DNA of 64,000 nt, from contig UQTE01000001.1 in assembly GCA_900543805.1 (NCBI GenBank), positions 124,001 through 188,000 on the forward strand, read 5' to 3'. Both the position numbers and the translations under genes were made by a program. Each line of letters opens with the position of its first letter. Position 1 is the first letter of the stretch. The stretch comes from an uncultured Sutterella sp. (GTDB lineage Bacteria; Pseudomonadota; Gammaproteobacteria; Burkholderiales; Burkholderiaceae_F). The notes below the pieces were generated by a model. It was given only the letters and a program-made list of their open reading frames with translations, did no database searches and had not been told where the DNA came from. Shown in pieces: positions 8,961 through 17,864 of the stretch.

Positions 8961-9698
8961 ATGAGGGCACTGAAGGTTTTGGCGTTGACCGCGGCGCTCG
9001 CCGCGAGCACCTCCGCGATGGCCTTTGCCGACGATGAGGCGCGGCAGGCGATTCTGGACCTCCGAAAGGAAGTCCGGACGCTGCAGGAACAGCTCGACAT
9101 GCAAAAGAGCGCGCAGATGCAGCTGATGACGCAGATCAACCGCCTCACCGAGCAGAACCGCATGCTCACGGGCCGAATCGAAGAGATCTCCAATTCGATT
9201 CACGTCGAGCAGCGCTCTTCGCGCGAACTCTACACGAAGCTCGACGACCGTCTGATGGCGCTCGAGCCCGTGTCGGTGGAAATCGACGGGGAGACGCACC
9301 TCGTGGACGCGCAGGAAAAGGCCGCCTTCGACGCCGCCTTCGCGAAGCTCCAGGAGGAAGACCTCAAGCCCGCGCTCGCGGCGCTCAAGGACTTCGTCAC
9401 GCGCTATCCGCGCTCCGTCTACAAGGCCGAGGCGCTTTTCTGGTGGGGTTCCACCGCCTTCGCGCTCGAGCAGTACAAGACGACGATGACGGTGCAGAAC
9501 CGCCTCATCCGCGAGTGCCCGAAGAGCGCCCGCGTGCCCGACGCCATGCTGAGCGTGGGCTCGGCCCAGGCGGCCCTGGGCAACGTCAAGGCGGCGAGCG
9601 CCACCTTCTCGAAGGTGATCCGAAACCACCCGGATTCGGAAGCCGCCGCGGAAGCCAAGAAGCGGCTCGCAAGCATCAAGGCTCCCAAGGGAAAGTAA
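8961..9698 (+). CDS. cpoB: Cell division coordinator CpoB (YbgF)
   Basis: Periplasmic protein (245 aa) that links Tol-Pal to peptidoglycan synthesis at the septum. Sec signal peptide at 1-23 (MRALKVLALTAALAASTSAM), then a coiled coil from about 27 to 80 (ILDLRKEVRTLQEQLDMQ), the trimerising TolA-binding region. A C-terminal TPR domain (about 120-240) contains YPRSVYKAEALFWWGSTAFA. A Shine-Dalgarno GAAGAGG precedes the ATG. Third gene after tolB and pal; a strong terminator follows. Confidence 0.93.
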   Translation: MRALKVLALTAALAASTSAMAFADDEARQAILDLRKEVRTLQEQLDMQKSAQMQLMTQINRLTEQNRMLTGRIEEISNSIHVEQRSSRELYTKLDDRLMALEPVSVEIDGETHLVDAQEKAAFDAAFAKLQEEDLKPALAALKDFVTRYPRSVYKAEALFWWGSTAFALEQYKTTMTVQNRLIRECPKSARVPDAMLSVGSAQAALGNVKAASATFSKVIRNHPDSEAAAEAKKRLASIKAPKGK

Positions 9699-9720
9699 TC
9701 GCCAAGGGTTTTCCTTCTCC

Positions 9721-9752
9721 AATCGGTCGTCCGAAAGGACGACCGATTTGCT
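9721..9752 (+). terminator. Terminator of the tolB-pal-cpoB operon
   Basis: Perfect 12-bp stem AATCGGTCGTCC / GGACGACCGATT with a GAAA tetraloop, followed by TGCTT, 22 bases after cpoB. Confidence 0.8.
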
Positions 9753-9807
9753 TGAGCGGCGGATCGACTCGGGTGTTTGCCAGAGACGATGCCGACGGAG
9801 GCGGTGA

Positions 9808-9920
9808 TACAATGCACGGGACGCTCGAAACGGGCGTTTGATTTTTTTTGTCTTTACGAAGGAATCCCGTCGGACAACCCGTCGGACGGATTCCCGAAGG
9901 TCGGTCAGCCGGAGCTTTTC
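9808..9920 (+). promoter_or_regulatory. Promoter and structured leader of the malic enzyme gene
   Basis: A TACAAT -10 box (9808-9813) is followed 7 bases later by a small stem-loop, ACGCTC/GGGCGT at 9821-9837, and then a T-rich run with eight consecutive T at 9842-9849. This looks like an intrinsic terminator at the very start of the transcript. Further down, 7-bp inverted arms GGAATCC (9861-9867) and GGATTCC (9888-9894) enclose most of two direct copies of CCCGTCGGAC (9866-9875 and 9878-9887). GGAG at about 9911 is the Shine-Dalgarno. The layout suggests attenuation or an operator, but no known riboswitch is recognisable. Confidence 0.5.
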
Positions 9921-11537
9921 ATGACGACACAGCATTCTCAAGGCGCGGACGTTTTGCGCAATCCCTGCAAAAACCGCGGTCCTTCCTTCACCGAAGCGGA
10001 ACGTGACACCTACGGTCTTCGCGGCCTTTTGCCGCCGGCCGTGCAGACTTTGGACGAAGAGGCCCGCCGCGCGCGCCTTCTCGTCGAACGCTTTGAAAAG
10101 CCCCTCGACAAGTTCCTGATGCTCGACAGCATTCATGCGACGAACGAAGAGCTCTACTTCAAGCTCCTCATCGAGCACATCGACGACTACATGCCGATCG
10201 TCTATACGCCGACGGTGGGCGAAGTCTGCCAGAACTTCAGCAACATCTACCGCTTCCCGCGCGGTCTCTTCGTGTCGATCGAAGACAAGGGCCGCGTGGC
10301 CGAACTCATTGCGAACTGCCCGCAGGAAGAAGTGGACGTGATCGTCGTCACCGACGGTCAGCGCATCCTGGGCTTGGGCGACCTCGGCATCAACGGCATG
10401 GGCATTCCCTGCGGCAAGCTTTCGCTCTACACGGCCTGCGCCGGGATCCATCCGGAACGCACGCTCCCCGTGACGATCGACGTCGGCACGAACACGGAAC
10501 GCTATCTCCAGGATCCGCACTACCTCGGTCTTCGCCACGAACGCGTGTCGGGCGAAGCCTACGACGAACTCCTCGAAGAATTCGTCACGGCCGTGAAGGC
10601 TCGTTGGCCGCACTGCCTCATCCAGTTCGAAGACTTCGGCAACAACCACGCCTTCGATCTCCTCAACCGCTACAAGGACCGCGTCCTCTGCTTCAACGAC
10701 GACATTCAGGGCACGGCCGCGGTGGCGCTCACGGGCTTTTATTCGGCCCTGCGCGTCAAGGGCGGCACGCTTGCCGACGAACGCGTTCTCTTCCTCGGCG
10801 CGGGCGAAGCCGCAACGGGGATCGCGACCCTCATCGTCGACGCGATGGAAGACGAAGGGATGGACCGTCAGGAAGCGCTTCGTCACTGCGCGCTCTTCGA
10901 CTCGAAGGGCCTCGTGACGTCGCACCGCACGGGCCTCGCCCACAACAAGGTTCCGTTCGCGCACGACCTGCCCGACTGCAAGACCTTCCTCGAAGCGGTC
11001 CGCGCCTTCAAGCCGACCGCCATCGTCGGCGTCGCCGCGCAGCCCAAGGCCTTTGACGAGGCCGTCCTCAAGGAAATGGCCGCGCTTAACGAACGCCCGA
11101 TCATCTTCGCGCTCTCGAACCCGACCTCGCGCGCCGAATGCGACGCCCGCACCGCCTACGAAGCGACGGACGGCCGCGCGCTCTTCGCCTCGGGCTCGCC
11201 CTTTGCGCCCGTGACGCTCGGCGACAAGACCTTCGTGCCGCGTCAGGGGAACAACAGCTACGTCTTCCCGGGCCTCGGTCTCGGCGCCGTGTTCTCGAAG
11301 GCTTCGACGATGCCCACGGGCATGTTCCTCGTCGCCGCCCGTGAACTCGCCCGCCTCGTGAAGCCCGAAGACCTCGAACAGGGTTCGCTCTATCCGGCGC
11401 TCTCCGAAGTGCGTTCCGTCTCCTGCCGCATCGGCGCGGCGGTTGCGGACTACGCCTACACGCACGGTCTCGCCGGGAACGATCGTCCCGCCGACCTCGA
11501 GGCCGCCGTGGAAGCCTTCATGTACCAGCCCCGTTGA
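9921..11537 (+). CDS. maeA: NAD-dependent malic enzyme
   Basis: Oxidative decarboxylation of malate to pyruvate (538 aa, close to the 560-residue SfcA/MaeA type). Family signatures are present: YTPTVGEVCQNFSNIYRFPRG near residues 94-114, the malic enzyme motif with the catalytic Lys near GIPCGKLSLYTACAG, FNDDIQGTAAVALTGF, and the nucleotide-binding FLGAGEAATGIA. The chosen ATG follows GGAG at 6 bases; the open frame continues 48 codons upstream across the leader hairpins and is not used. NAD over NADP preference is taken from the subfamily, not from a residue I can prove. Confidence 0.92.
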   Translation: MTTQHSQGADVLRNPCKNRGPSFTEAERDTYGLRGLLPPAVQTLDEEARRARLLVERFEKPLDKFLMLDSIHATNEELYFKLLIEHIDDYMPIVYTPTVGEVCQNFSNIYRFPRGLFVSIEDKGRVAELIANCPQEEVDVIVVTDGQRILGLGDLGINGMGIPCGKLSLYTACAGIHPERTLPVTIDVGTNTERYLQDPHYLGLRHERVSGEAYDELLEEFVTAVKARWPHCLIQFEDFGNNHAFDLLNRYKDRVLCFNDDIQGTAAVALTGFYSALRVKGGTLADERVLFLGAGEAATGIATLIVDAMEDEGMDRQEALRHCALFDSKGLVTSHRTGLAHNKVPFAHDLPDCKTFLEAVRAFKPTAIVGVAAQPKAFDEAVLKEMAALNERPIIFALSNPTSRAECDARTAYEATDGRALFASGSPFAPVTLGDKTFVPRQGNNSYVFPGLGLGAVFSKASTMPTGMFLVAARELARLVKPEDLEQGSLYPALSEVRSVSCRIGAAVADYAYTHGLAGNDRPADLEAAVEAFMYQPR

Positions 11538-11580
11538 TCAAATCACCGGGAATCGGGGCGCCGCGAGGCGCTCCGCGAAG

Positions 11581-11623
11581 CGGGACCTTTTCGTTGAAGA
11601 GAACGGGAAGGTCCCGTTCTTTT
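11581..11623 (+). terminator. Terminator region after maeA with two competing hairpins
   Basis: CGGGACCTT (11581-11589) can pair with AAGGTCCCG (11608-11616), while GAACGGGA (11601-11608) can pair with TCCCGTTC (11612-11619). The second hairpin is followed by TTTT. The two share bases and exclude each other. Confidence 0.65.
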
Positions 11624-11676
11624 GCGGGGCCTGCCCCTTTGAGACGCCGGCGGTGAAGAAGACGACGCTATCCCTC

Positions 11677-12522
11677 ATGACGACGAACCTCCCCGCGTCC
11701 GACGACGTGCGGGAGGACGTGTTCGCGCGTCTCTACGGCGAGCCCCTCGGGAAGTGTCCCGAAGATCTCTTCATTCCGCCCGAGGCGCTGCAGGTCTTTC
11801 TCGAGAGTTTTGAAGGACCGCTCGATCTGCTTCTCTACCTGATCCGCCGGCAGCAGTTCGACATCTTCGACATCCCCATGGCGGAATTGACCGAACAGTA
11901 CGTGCGCTACGTCGACCTCGTGCGCGAGCGCCATCTCGATCTCGCGGCCGCCTATCTCGTGATGTCGGCGACCCTCATGCAGATCAAAAGCCGGTTGCTC
12001 CTTCCCGCCCGCGTGAATCCCGAAACCGGGGAGGAAGAGGACCCCAGAGCGACCCTGATGGAACGGCTTCTCGTCTACGAAGCCGTTCGCCGCGAGGCGG
12101 CGGCGCTCTCCGAACTCCCCGAGTGCGGACGCGACTATTTCGTCGCCGCCGTGCCGTTGCCCGTCGAACCCGAACCGCCCGCCGAGGCCGAGCCCGAGGA
12201 TCTGCGCCGCGCCTGGATCGACATCGTCGGTCGGAGAAGTCTGGCGGCGCACCACCGCATCACGCGGCAGGAGCTCTCGGTGCGCGCGCACATGGGGGCG
12301 GTACTGCGTCGTCTGCAATCGCGGGCGTCGTTGCGCTTTTCCGAGCTCGTGGAGGGCGCCGAGGGGCGCGAGCACGTCGCCGTCTGGTTTCTCGCCCTTC
12401 TCGAACTCGCTCGGGAGGGATTGGTGGACCTCGTGCAGGAGACGCCCCGCGGCGACATCGTCATCCGGGCGGCCGAAGAAGAAACGGACCGCCTCCTCTT
12501 TGAGGAAGACGGTCCGCGGTAA
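11677..12522 (+). CDS. scpA: Segregation and condensation protein A
   Basis: Kleisin subunit (281 aa) that bridges the SMC ATPase heads and, with ScpB, forms the bacterial condensin. The conserved N-terminal core is FLESFEGPLDLLLYLIRRQQ, followed by FDIFDIPMAELTEQYVRYVD (about residues 40-88) and the helical LAAAYLVMSATLMQIKSRLL. A C-terminal winged helix lies around 205-280. The start at MTTNLPAS is the last Met before the conserved core; the frame is open upstream through the maeA terminator, which argues against a longer form. scpB is not adjacent. Confidence 0.92.
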   Translation: MTTNLPASDDVREDVFARLYGEPLGKCPEDLFIPPEALQVFLESFEGPLDLLLYLIRRQQFDIFDIPMAELTEQYVRYVDLVRERHLDLAAAYLVMSATLMQIKSRLLLPARVNPETGEEEDPRATLMERLLVYEAVRREAAALSELPECGRDYFVAAVPLPVEPEPPAEAEPEDLRRAWIDIVGRRSLAAHHRITRQELSVRAHMGAVLRRLQSRASLRFSELVEGAEGREHVAVWFLALLELAREGLVDLVQETPRGDIVIRAAEEETDRLLFEEDGPR

Positions 12523-12540
12523 GGGGAAGAAAGCCGGTCG

Positions 12541-14286
12541 TCAGAGCGTGCGGATGACGGGACGGGACTTTTCCTTTTCGTCGAGTTCGGCGAGCACCGT
12601 GCGGGCGCGCGCCATGGCGAACTCCATGTTCGGCACGAGGTTGGGACCGAGCGCCTGGGCGATGCCCGTGCGGCGAAGCTGCGCGAGCGGGTGACCCGTG
12701 GCGCCGGCGATGATGAGCTCGTGGTTGTGGCGGTGCAGGGCCCGCACAAAGACCTCGATCTGGTCCATGGCCGAATTGTCGATGTGGAGGAGCTCTTCAA
12801 AATCGAGCACGACGATGCGCGCGGAGCCCGCCATCGTGATGCGGGTGGGATCCGTCACGAATTCGAGCTTCGAGATCGAACCGAAGAAGAGCGCTCCCTT
12901 GATGTGCCAGGCTTCGACGTTTTCCGGCATGTTGAAGGGCAGCGTCGCGCGTTCGACCACCGTGAGGTTGTTCATGCGCACGAGGAAGAAGACGCAGGCG
13001 ACGACGAGGCCGAATTCCACCGCGACCGTGAGGTCGAAGATCACCGTCAGAAGGAAGGTGACGATGAGGGTCGCCTTGTAGGAGAGCGTCATCTGGCGCA
13101 GACGCAGGAATTCGCGCCAGTTGCCCATGTTCCAGGCGACGAAGACGAGAATCGCGGCGAGGGCCGAGAGCGGAATGTTCGAAGCGAGCGGCGCCGCGGC
13201 GAGAATGACGACGAGAAGCGTCACGGCGTGCACCATGCCCGCCACGGGGGAAGCCGCGCCCGACTTGATGTTCGTCACCGTACGCGCGATCGTGCCCGTC
13301 GCGGGAATGCCGCCGAAGAAGGGCACGACGAAGTTGGCGACGCCCTGGCCCATCAGTTCCTGATTGGGGTCGTGGCGGTCGTCCGTCATCGTGTCGGAGA
13401 CGCGGGCGCACAGAAGACTTTCAATCGAGCCGAGCACGGCGATCGTGAGCATCGGCCCGAGGAGCATCTTCGCCGTTTCCCATTCGAAGTCGGGAATCGT
13501 GAAGGAGGGCAGGGACTGCGGAATGCCGCCGAACTTCGAGCCGATCGTCTCGACGGGAAGGTGGAAGATCGAGACGAGGGCCGTCGAAAGGACGAGCACG
13601 ACGACGGTGCCCGGCAGATGCGCGATCCAGCGCTTCCAGGGAGGACCGCTCATCGCGTAGCCCTTGGGCCAGAACTTCACGAGGAGGAAGCTCGCGAGCG
13701 CGATGCCGAGCGCCCAGAAGTTCACCGTGTCGATGTGGGTCGCGATCGCGCCCACCTGACCGAAGAAGTCAGCGGGCATCTTCTCGACGCGAAGCCCCAG
13801 GAAGTCCTTCACCTGCTGCAGGCCGATCATGACGGCGATGCCGTTGGTGAAGCCGATCACGATCGAGACCGGAATGAACTTGATGAAGCCCCCGAGCTTG
13901 AAGAGACCCATGAGAAAGAGGATCACGCCCGCGCCCATGGTGGCGATCATCAGGTTGCTCAGACCGTACTGTGCGATCAGGCCGTAGATGATGACGACGA
14001 AGGCGCCCGCGGGGCCGCCGATCTGCACGCGGCAGCCGCCGAGAAGCGAAATCAGAAAGCCCGCGATGATGGCCGTGTAGATGCCCGATTCGGGCGGAAC
14101 GCCCGAGGCGATGCCGAAGGCCATGGCAAGCGGCAGCGCCACCATGCCGACCGTGAGGCCGGCCGAGACGTCGCGGCTCAGCATGTGGGTGTTGTAGCCG
14201 CGAAGCGACTGCAGAAATACGGGAGAGAAGTGCGCCAGGGGCACGTGGTGGAGAAACTCCCGCATGTGTTCTTTGAGGGTGCTCAT
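12541..14286 (-). CDS. SulP family inorganic anion transporter with STAS domain
   Basis: Inner-membrane SLC26/SulP carrier (581 aa), probably for sulfate, bicarbonate or a dicarboxylate; the substrate cannot be read from sequence. About 12-14 hydrophobic segments run from residue 40 to 420, with the family signature AGLTVGMVALPLAMAFGIAS and GGCRVQIGGPAGAFVVI. A cytoplasmic STAS domain occupies about 440-560 (VVLDFEELLHIDNSAMDQIE). The start (MSTLKEHMREF) lies downstream of the metG terminator; longer forms would read through that hairpin. It converges with scpA over an 18-base gap. Confidence 0.9.
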   Translation of the reverse strand: MSTLKEHMREFLHHVPLAHFSPVFLQSLRGYNTHMLSRDVSAGLTVGMVALPLAMAFGIASGVPPESGIYTAIIAGFLISLLGGCRVQIGGPAGAFVVIIYGLIAQYGLSNLMIATMGAGVILFLMGLFKLGGFIKFIPVSIVIGFTNGIAVMIGLQQVKDFLGLRVEKMPADFFGQVGAIATHIDTVNFWALGIALASFLLVKFWPKGYAMSGPPWKRWIAHLPGTVVVLVLSTALVSIFHLPVETIGSKFGGIPQSLPSFTIPDFEWETAKMLLGPMLTIAVLGSIESLLCARVSDTMTDDRHDPNQELMGQGVANFVVPFFGGIPATGTIARTVTNIKSGAASPVAGMVHAVTLLVVILAAAPLASNIPLSALAAILVFVAWNMGNWREFLRLRQMTLSYKATLIVTFLLTVIFDLTVAVEFGLVVACVFFLVRMNNLTVVERATLPFNMPENVEAWHIKGALFFGSISKLEFVTDPTRITMAGSARIVVLDFEELLHIDNSAMDQIEVFVRALHRHNHELIIAGATGHPLAQLRRTGIAQALGPNLVPNMEFAMARARTVLAELDEKEKSRPVIRTL

Positions 14287-14334
14287 TTTGGGGTGGGAAT
14301 GGGCAGGGGAAAAAGTCAGCCGATTATTGTAAGA

Positions 14335-14366
14335 AAAAAGCACCGTTTGTAAAAACGGTGCTTTTT
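14335..14366 (-). terminator. Terminator of metG
   Basis: Perfect 11-bp stem AAGCACCGTTT / AAACGGTGCTT with a 4-base loop. Read on the complement it is followed by TTTTTT, and it lies between the metG stop and the SulP start. T residues also flank the other side, so it may work in both directions. Confidence 0.85.
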
Positions 14367-14408
14367 GCCGTAGGGCAAAGATTCCCGAAAAATACGGGTT
14401 TATCGGGA

Positions 14409-16466
14409 TCAGCGGATGCGCATGCCCGGGACGGCGCCGCAGTCGGGGCTCAGGAGGAAGAGGCCGAGGCCCTTGTCCTTCGCGTCGGAGGCGCACAGAA
14501 CCATCCCTTCGGAGACGCCGAAGCGCATCTTGCGGGGAGCGAGGTTCGCGATCATGATGACGAGGCGGCCTTCGATGTCTTCGGGCTTGTAGGCGCTCTG
14601 AATGCCGGAGAAGACGTTGCGTTCGCGGCCTTCACCCACGTCGAGCGTGAGCTGCAGAAGCTTCGTCGAGCCTTCGACGGCCTGGCAGCGGACGATCTTG
14701 GCGACGCGCAGGTCGCACTTCGTGAAGTCGTCGATCGTGCATTCGGGGGCGATCGCTTCGCCGCCGGGCAAAACGGGTTCGGGTTCCGGCGCCTTTTCGG
14801 GAACGAGAACGTCGAGTTGCTTTTCCATGTCGACACGCTGCATGAGGTGCTTGAAGGGCTGGACGAGATTGGCCGAGGAAAGGGGCTTGTCCATGTCGGC
14901 CCAGGTCATCGGTTCGATCGAGAGGAAGGCTTCAACGCGTTCGGCTGTGGCGGGCAGAACGGGCTTCAACATGAGCGTAAGCATGCGGAAGCCTTCGAGC
15001 GCGATCGAGCTCACGCGCTGCAGGTCGGCCGCACGGGCCGGGTCCTTCGAGAGTTCCCAGGGCTTTTCGCGGTCGACGAACTCGTTGATCGTGTCGGCGA
15101 GTTCCATGATGATGCGCATGGCGCGGGCGTATTCGCGCAGTTCATAGCATTCGCGCACTTCCGCCGTGCGGGCGCGGATCGCCGTGAGGATCGGATCGTT
15201 CATGGCGTCGTCGGCGATCTTGCCGCCGAACTTCTTGACGATGAAGCCCGCGGAGCGGCTCGCGATGTTGACGTACTTGCCGATGAGGTCGGAATTCACG
15301 CGCTGCGCGAAGTCCGACTTCGTGAAGTCGACGTCTTCGACGCGGCTGTTCATCTTGGCGGCGAGGTAGTAGCGCAGCCACTCGGCGTTCATGCCGAGTT
15401 CGAGGTACTGCAGGGGCGAGATGCCCGTGCCGCGGCTCTTGGACATCTTCTGACCGTTCACGGTCATGAAGCCGTGGACGTTGACGTGGTCGGGCACGCG
15501 GAAGGGTTTGCCCGAGAAGTGCAGCATCGCGGGCCAAAAGAGCGTGTGGAAGTAAATGATGTCCTTGCCGATGAAGTGGATCTGCTCGGTGTTTTCCTTG
15601 AGCAGCTCTTCTTCGAAATTGAGGCCGTTCTTTTCGCAGTAGGCCTTGAAGGACGCGAGGTAGCCGACCGGCGCGTCAAGCCACACGTAGAAGTACTTGC
15701 CCGGGGCGTCGGGGATCGCGATCCCGAAGTAGGGTTCGTCGCGCGAGATGTCCCAGTCGGCGAGGTTGCCGTCGGGACCGAGCCATTCGCTGTCCTTGGC
15801 GAGAACTTCGGCCTGCACCCGGGGCTGGCCGTCGCGGCCGCAGCCCTGCGTCCAGTCGCGCAGGAATTCCACGCACTTCGGATCGGAAAGGCGGAAGAAG
15901 TAGTGGGTCGACTTCTTGAGAACCGGCGTCGTGCCCGAGAGCGTCGAGTAGGGATTCACGACTTCGGTCGGGGAGTAAACGGCCGAGCACTTTTCGCAGT
16001 TGTCGCCGTACTGGTCGGGCGCGCCGCAGCGCGGGCAGGTGCCCTTGATGAAGCGGTCGGCGAGGAACATCTTCTTCGACGTGTCGTAGAACTGTTCGAT
16101 TTCCTTCGTGTAGATGAGGCCCGCGGCCTTGAGGCGGCGATAGACCTCCTGGCTGAGCTCGTGGTTTTCCGGAGCGTCGGTGCTGTGCCAGTGGTCGAAG
16201 CTGATGTGGAACCCGTCGAGGTACTGCTTGCGGCCCGCGGCGATTTCCGCGACGAAGGCCTGCGGCGTGATGCCGCGCTTCTGCGCGGCGATCATGATCG
16301 GAGCGCCGTGCACGTCGTCCGCACCGACGAAATGCACCCGGTTGCCGGACATTCGCTCGTGACGAACCCAAATGTCGGCCTGGATGTATTCCATGATGTG
16401 CCCGATGTGGAATGCGCCGTTGGCGTAGGGCAAAGCGGTGGTGACGAAAAGATTGCGCTGTGACAT
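14409..16466 (-). CDS. metG: Methionine--tRNA ligase
   Basis: Charges tRNA-Met in the cytoplasm (685 aa, the long dimeric form). The HIGH motif appears in [16 protein letters not shown] (residues about 13-28) and the KMSKS loop in [16 protein letters not shown] zinc knuckle with cysteines in [17 protein letters not shown] lies near 145-161. A C-terminal EMAP-II/Trbp111-like tRNA-binding domain covers about 580-685 ([20 protein letters not shown]). The start [17 protein letters not shown] is the usual N-terminus; the frame is open a further 53 codons but without homology. Divergent from apbC, as in many proteobacteria. Confidence 0.97.
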   Translation of the reverse strand: MSQRNLFVTTALPYANGAFHIGHIMEYIQADIWVRHERMSGNRVHFVGADDVHGAPIMIAAQKRGITPQAFVAEIAAGRKQYLDGFHISFDHWHSTDAPENHELSQEVYRRLKAAGLIYTKEIEQFYDTSKKMFLADRFIKGTCPRCGAPDQYGDNCEKCSAVYSPTEVVNPYSTLSGTTPVLKKSTHYFFRLSDPKCVEFLRDWTQGCGRDGQPRVQAEVLAKDSEWLGPDGNLADWDISRDEPYFGIAIPDAPGKYFYVWLDAPVGYLASFKAYCEKNGLNFEEELLKENTEQIHFIGKDIIYFHTLFWPAMLHFSGKPFRVPDHVNVHGFMTVNGQKMSKSRGTGISPLQYLELGMNAEWLRYYLAAKMNSRVEDVDFTKSDFAQRVNSDLIGKYVNIASRSAGFIVKKFGGKIADDAMNDPILTAIRARTAEVRECYELREYARAMRIIMELADTINEFVDREKPWELSKDPARAADLQRVSSIALEGFRMLTLMLKPVLPATAERVEAFLSIEPMTWADMDKPLSSANLVQPFKHLMQRVDMEKQLDVLVPEKAPEPEPVLPGGEAIAPECTIDDFTKCDLRVAKIVRCQAVEGSTKLLQLTLDVGEGRERNVFSGIQSAYKPEDIEGRLVIMIANLAPRKMRFGVSEGMVLCASDAKDKGLGLFLLSPDCGAVPGMRIR

Positions 16467-16530
16467 ACGAAAAAAGTGTGTGACGGTCGAAGAAAGCCTG
16501 TCCTGAGGTTCCGACAGGCGGAATCCGCTC

Positions 16531-16536
16531 ATTGTA
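16531..16536 (-). promoter_or_regulatory. Candidate -10 box TACAAT for metG
   Basis: ATTGTA on the plus strand, TACAAT on the complement, 65 bases before the metG ATG. It faces the apbC -10 box 37 bases away. No clear -35. Confidence 0.4.
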
Positions 16537-16572
16537 TCAAGCCAAAGGGAGCATGTGCGCCCGCGCACTTGG

Positions 16573-16578
16573 CTACAA
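16573..16578 (+). promoter_or_regulatory. Candidate -10 box TACAAT for apbC
   Basis: GGCTACAATGG, 62 bases before the apbC ATG. No clear -35; divergent partner of the metG box. Confidence 0.42.
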
Positions 16579-16639
16579 TGGACAGATTGCGTTGCGACGG
16601 CGCCGCCGTCGTGTCTTGAATCCATCCAGGCAAAACAAC

Positions 16640-17722
16640 ATGATTACGGAAAACGAAGCCCGTGCCGTATTGGCGCAGTTGGAAGAACCCGTGACGAAAA
16701 CCGATTACGTGACGGGGAAGATGCTCGAAAAAATCGAGGTCGACGAAGTAGGCAACGTGAGCGTCGCCATTCGTCTGGGCTACCCCGCGAAGAGCTGGGC
16801 GCAGAAGGTCGGCGAAGCCGTGGGCGAAGCCCTCAAGCAGGCGGGCGCCGCGACCGTCGAAGTGAGCGTGCGTCAGGAGATCATCGGGCACAAGGTGCAG
16901 GGGACGACGAAGGCCCTCCCCAACGTCAAGAACATCATTGCCGTGAGTTCGGGCAAGGGCGGCGTGGGCAAGTCCACCGTCTCGGCGAACCTCGCCCTTG
17001 CGCTTTCGCTCGAAGGCGCCCGCGTGGGCGTGCTTGACGCCGACATCTACGGTCCGTCGCAGCCGACGATGCTCGGCGCCCACGGACAGCCCCTGAGCTC
17101 GGACGGCAAGATGATGGAGCCGCTCGTGAGCCACGGGCTCGAGATCAACTCGATCGGCTTCATGGTGAGCGAAGACGAACCCATGATCTGGCGCGGCCCC
17201 CTTGCGGCGGGGGCGCTAACGCAGCTTCTCAACCAGACGAACTGGCACGATCTTGACTACCTCATCATCGACATGCCTCCGGGAACGGGCGACATTCAGC
17301 TCACGCTCTCGCAGTCGGTGCCCATCACCGGGGCGGTGGTCGTGACGACGCCGCAGGACATCGCGCTCATCGACGCGAAGAAGGGACTGCGCATGTTCCA
17401 GAAGGTGAACGTGCCGATTCTCGGGATCGTCGAGAACATGTCCGTCTTCGTGTGCCCGAACTGCGGTGAGGCCCATCACATCTTCGGCGAAGGCGGCGCC
17501 AAGCGCATGTGCGAACAGTACGGCGTTCCGCTTCTCGGGGAACTTCCGCTGTCGCTTCACATCCGTGAACTTGCCGACGGAGGCAACCCCACTGTTGCGA
17601 GCGAACCTGAGAGCGCCGAGGCGATGATGTACCGCCGCATGGCCCTCCAGGTGGCGGGCGCCGTCGCGCGTCTCGCGAAGGACTACACGGCGAAGATGCC
17701 CGCGATCAAGGTCGTGCGCTGA
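16640..17722 (+). CDS. apbC: Iron-sulfur cluster carrier protein ApbC (Mrp)
   Basis: Deviant Walker A ATPase (360 aa) that holds and transfers [4Fe-4S] clusters to apo-proteins in the cytoplasm. A MIP18/DUF59-like domain occupies residues about 1-80. The P-loop [20 protein letters not shown] lies near 103-122 and the switch motif at [18 protein letters not shown]. The cluster-binding CxxC is in [16 protein letters not shown] (about 272-287). The start [16 protein letters not shown] is the first Met giving a normal N-terminus. Confidence 0.96.
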   Translation: MITENEARAVLAQLEEPVTKTDYVTGKMLEKIEVDEVGNVSVAIRLGYPAKSWAQKVGEAVGEALKQAGAATVEVSVRQEIIGHKVQGTTKALPNVKNIIAVSSGKGGVGKSTVSANLALALSLEGARVGVLDADIYGPSQPTMLGAHGQPLSSDGKMMEPLVSHGLEINSIGFMVSEDEPMIWRGPLAAGALTQLLNQTNWHDLDYLIIDMPPGTGDIQLTLSQSVPITGAVVVTTPQDIALIDAKKGLRMFQKVNVPILGIVENMSVFVCPNCGEAHHIFGEGGAKRMCEQYGVPLLGELPLSLHIRELADGGNPTVASEPESAEAMMYRRMALQVAGAVARLAKDYTAKMPAIKVVR

Positions 17723-17744
17723 AGCGCGTCGCGCGAACAACGAC

Positions 17745-17773
17745 GGGGCGGCTCCTTGCGGGGCCGCCCCTTT
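17745..17773 (+). terminator. Terminator of apbC
   Basis: GGGGCGGC / GCCGCCCC 8-bp stem followed by TTT, 22 bases after the apbC stop. Confidence 0.75.
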
Positions 17774-17794
17774 GTCACGGGCGAACGCCCGAAG

Positions 17795-17848
17795 AAAAGG
17801 GGACCGTTCCGGCCGATTCTTTCGGCCGTGACGGTCCCCGTGTTTTTC
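17795..17848. terminator. Bidirectional terminator between apbC and the reductase gene
   Basis: Nested inverted repeats, GGGGACCGT/ACGGTCCCC outside and CGGCCG/CGGCCG inside. AAAA lies to the left, read as TTTT on the complement, and TTTTT to the right. It serves the leftward reductase gene and backs up the apbC terminator. Confidence 0.8.
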
Positions 17849-17864
17849 ACTTTCGAGAAGGCGG

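Noticed and set aside
8811..11465. Leftward open frame of 884 codons across cpoB and maeA
   Set aside because: Antisense of two well-identified genes and of the terminator between them; low-complexity His/Arg/Glu composition.
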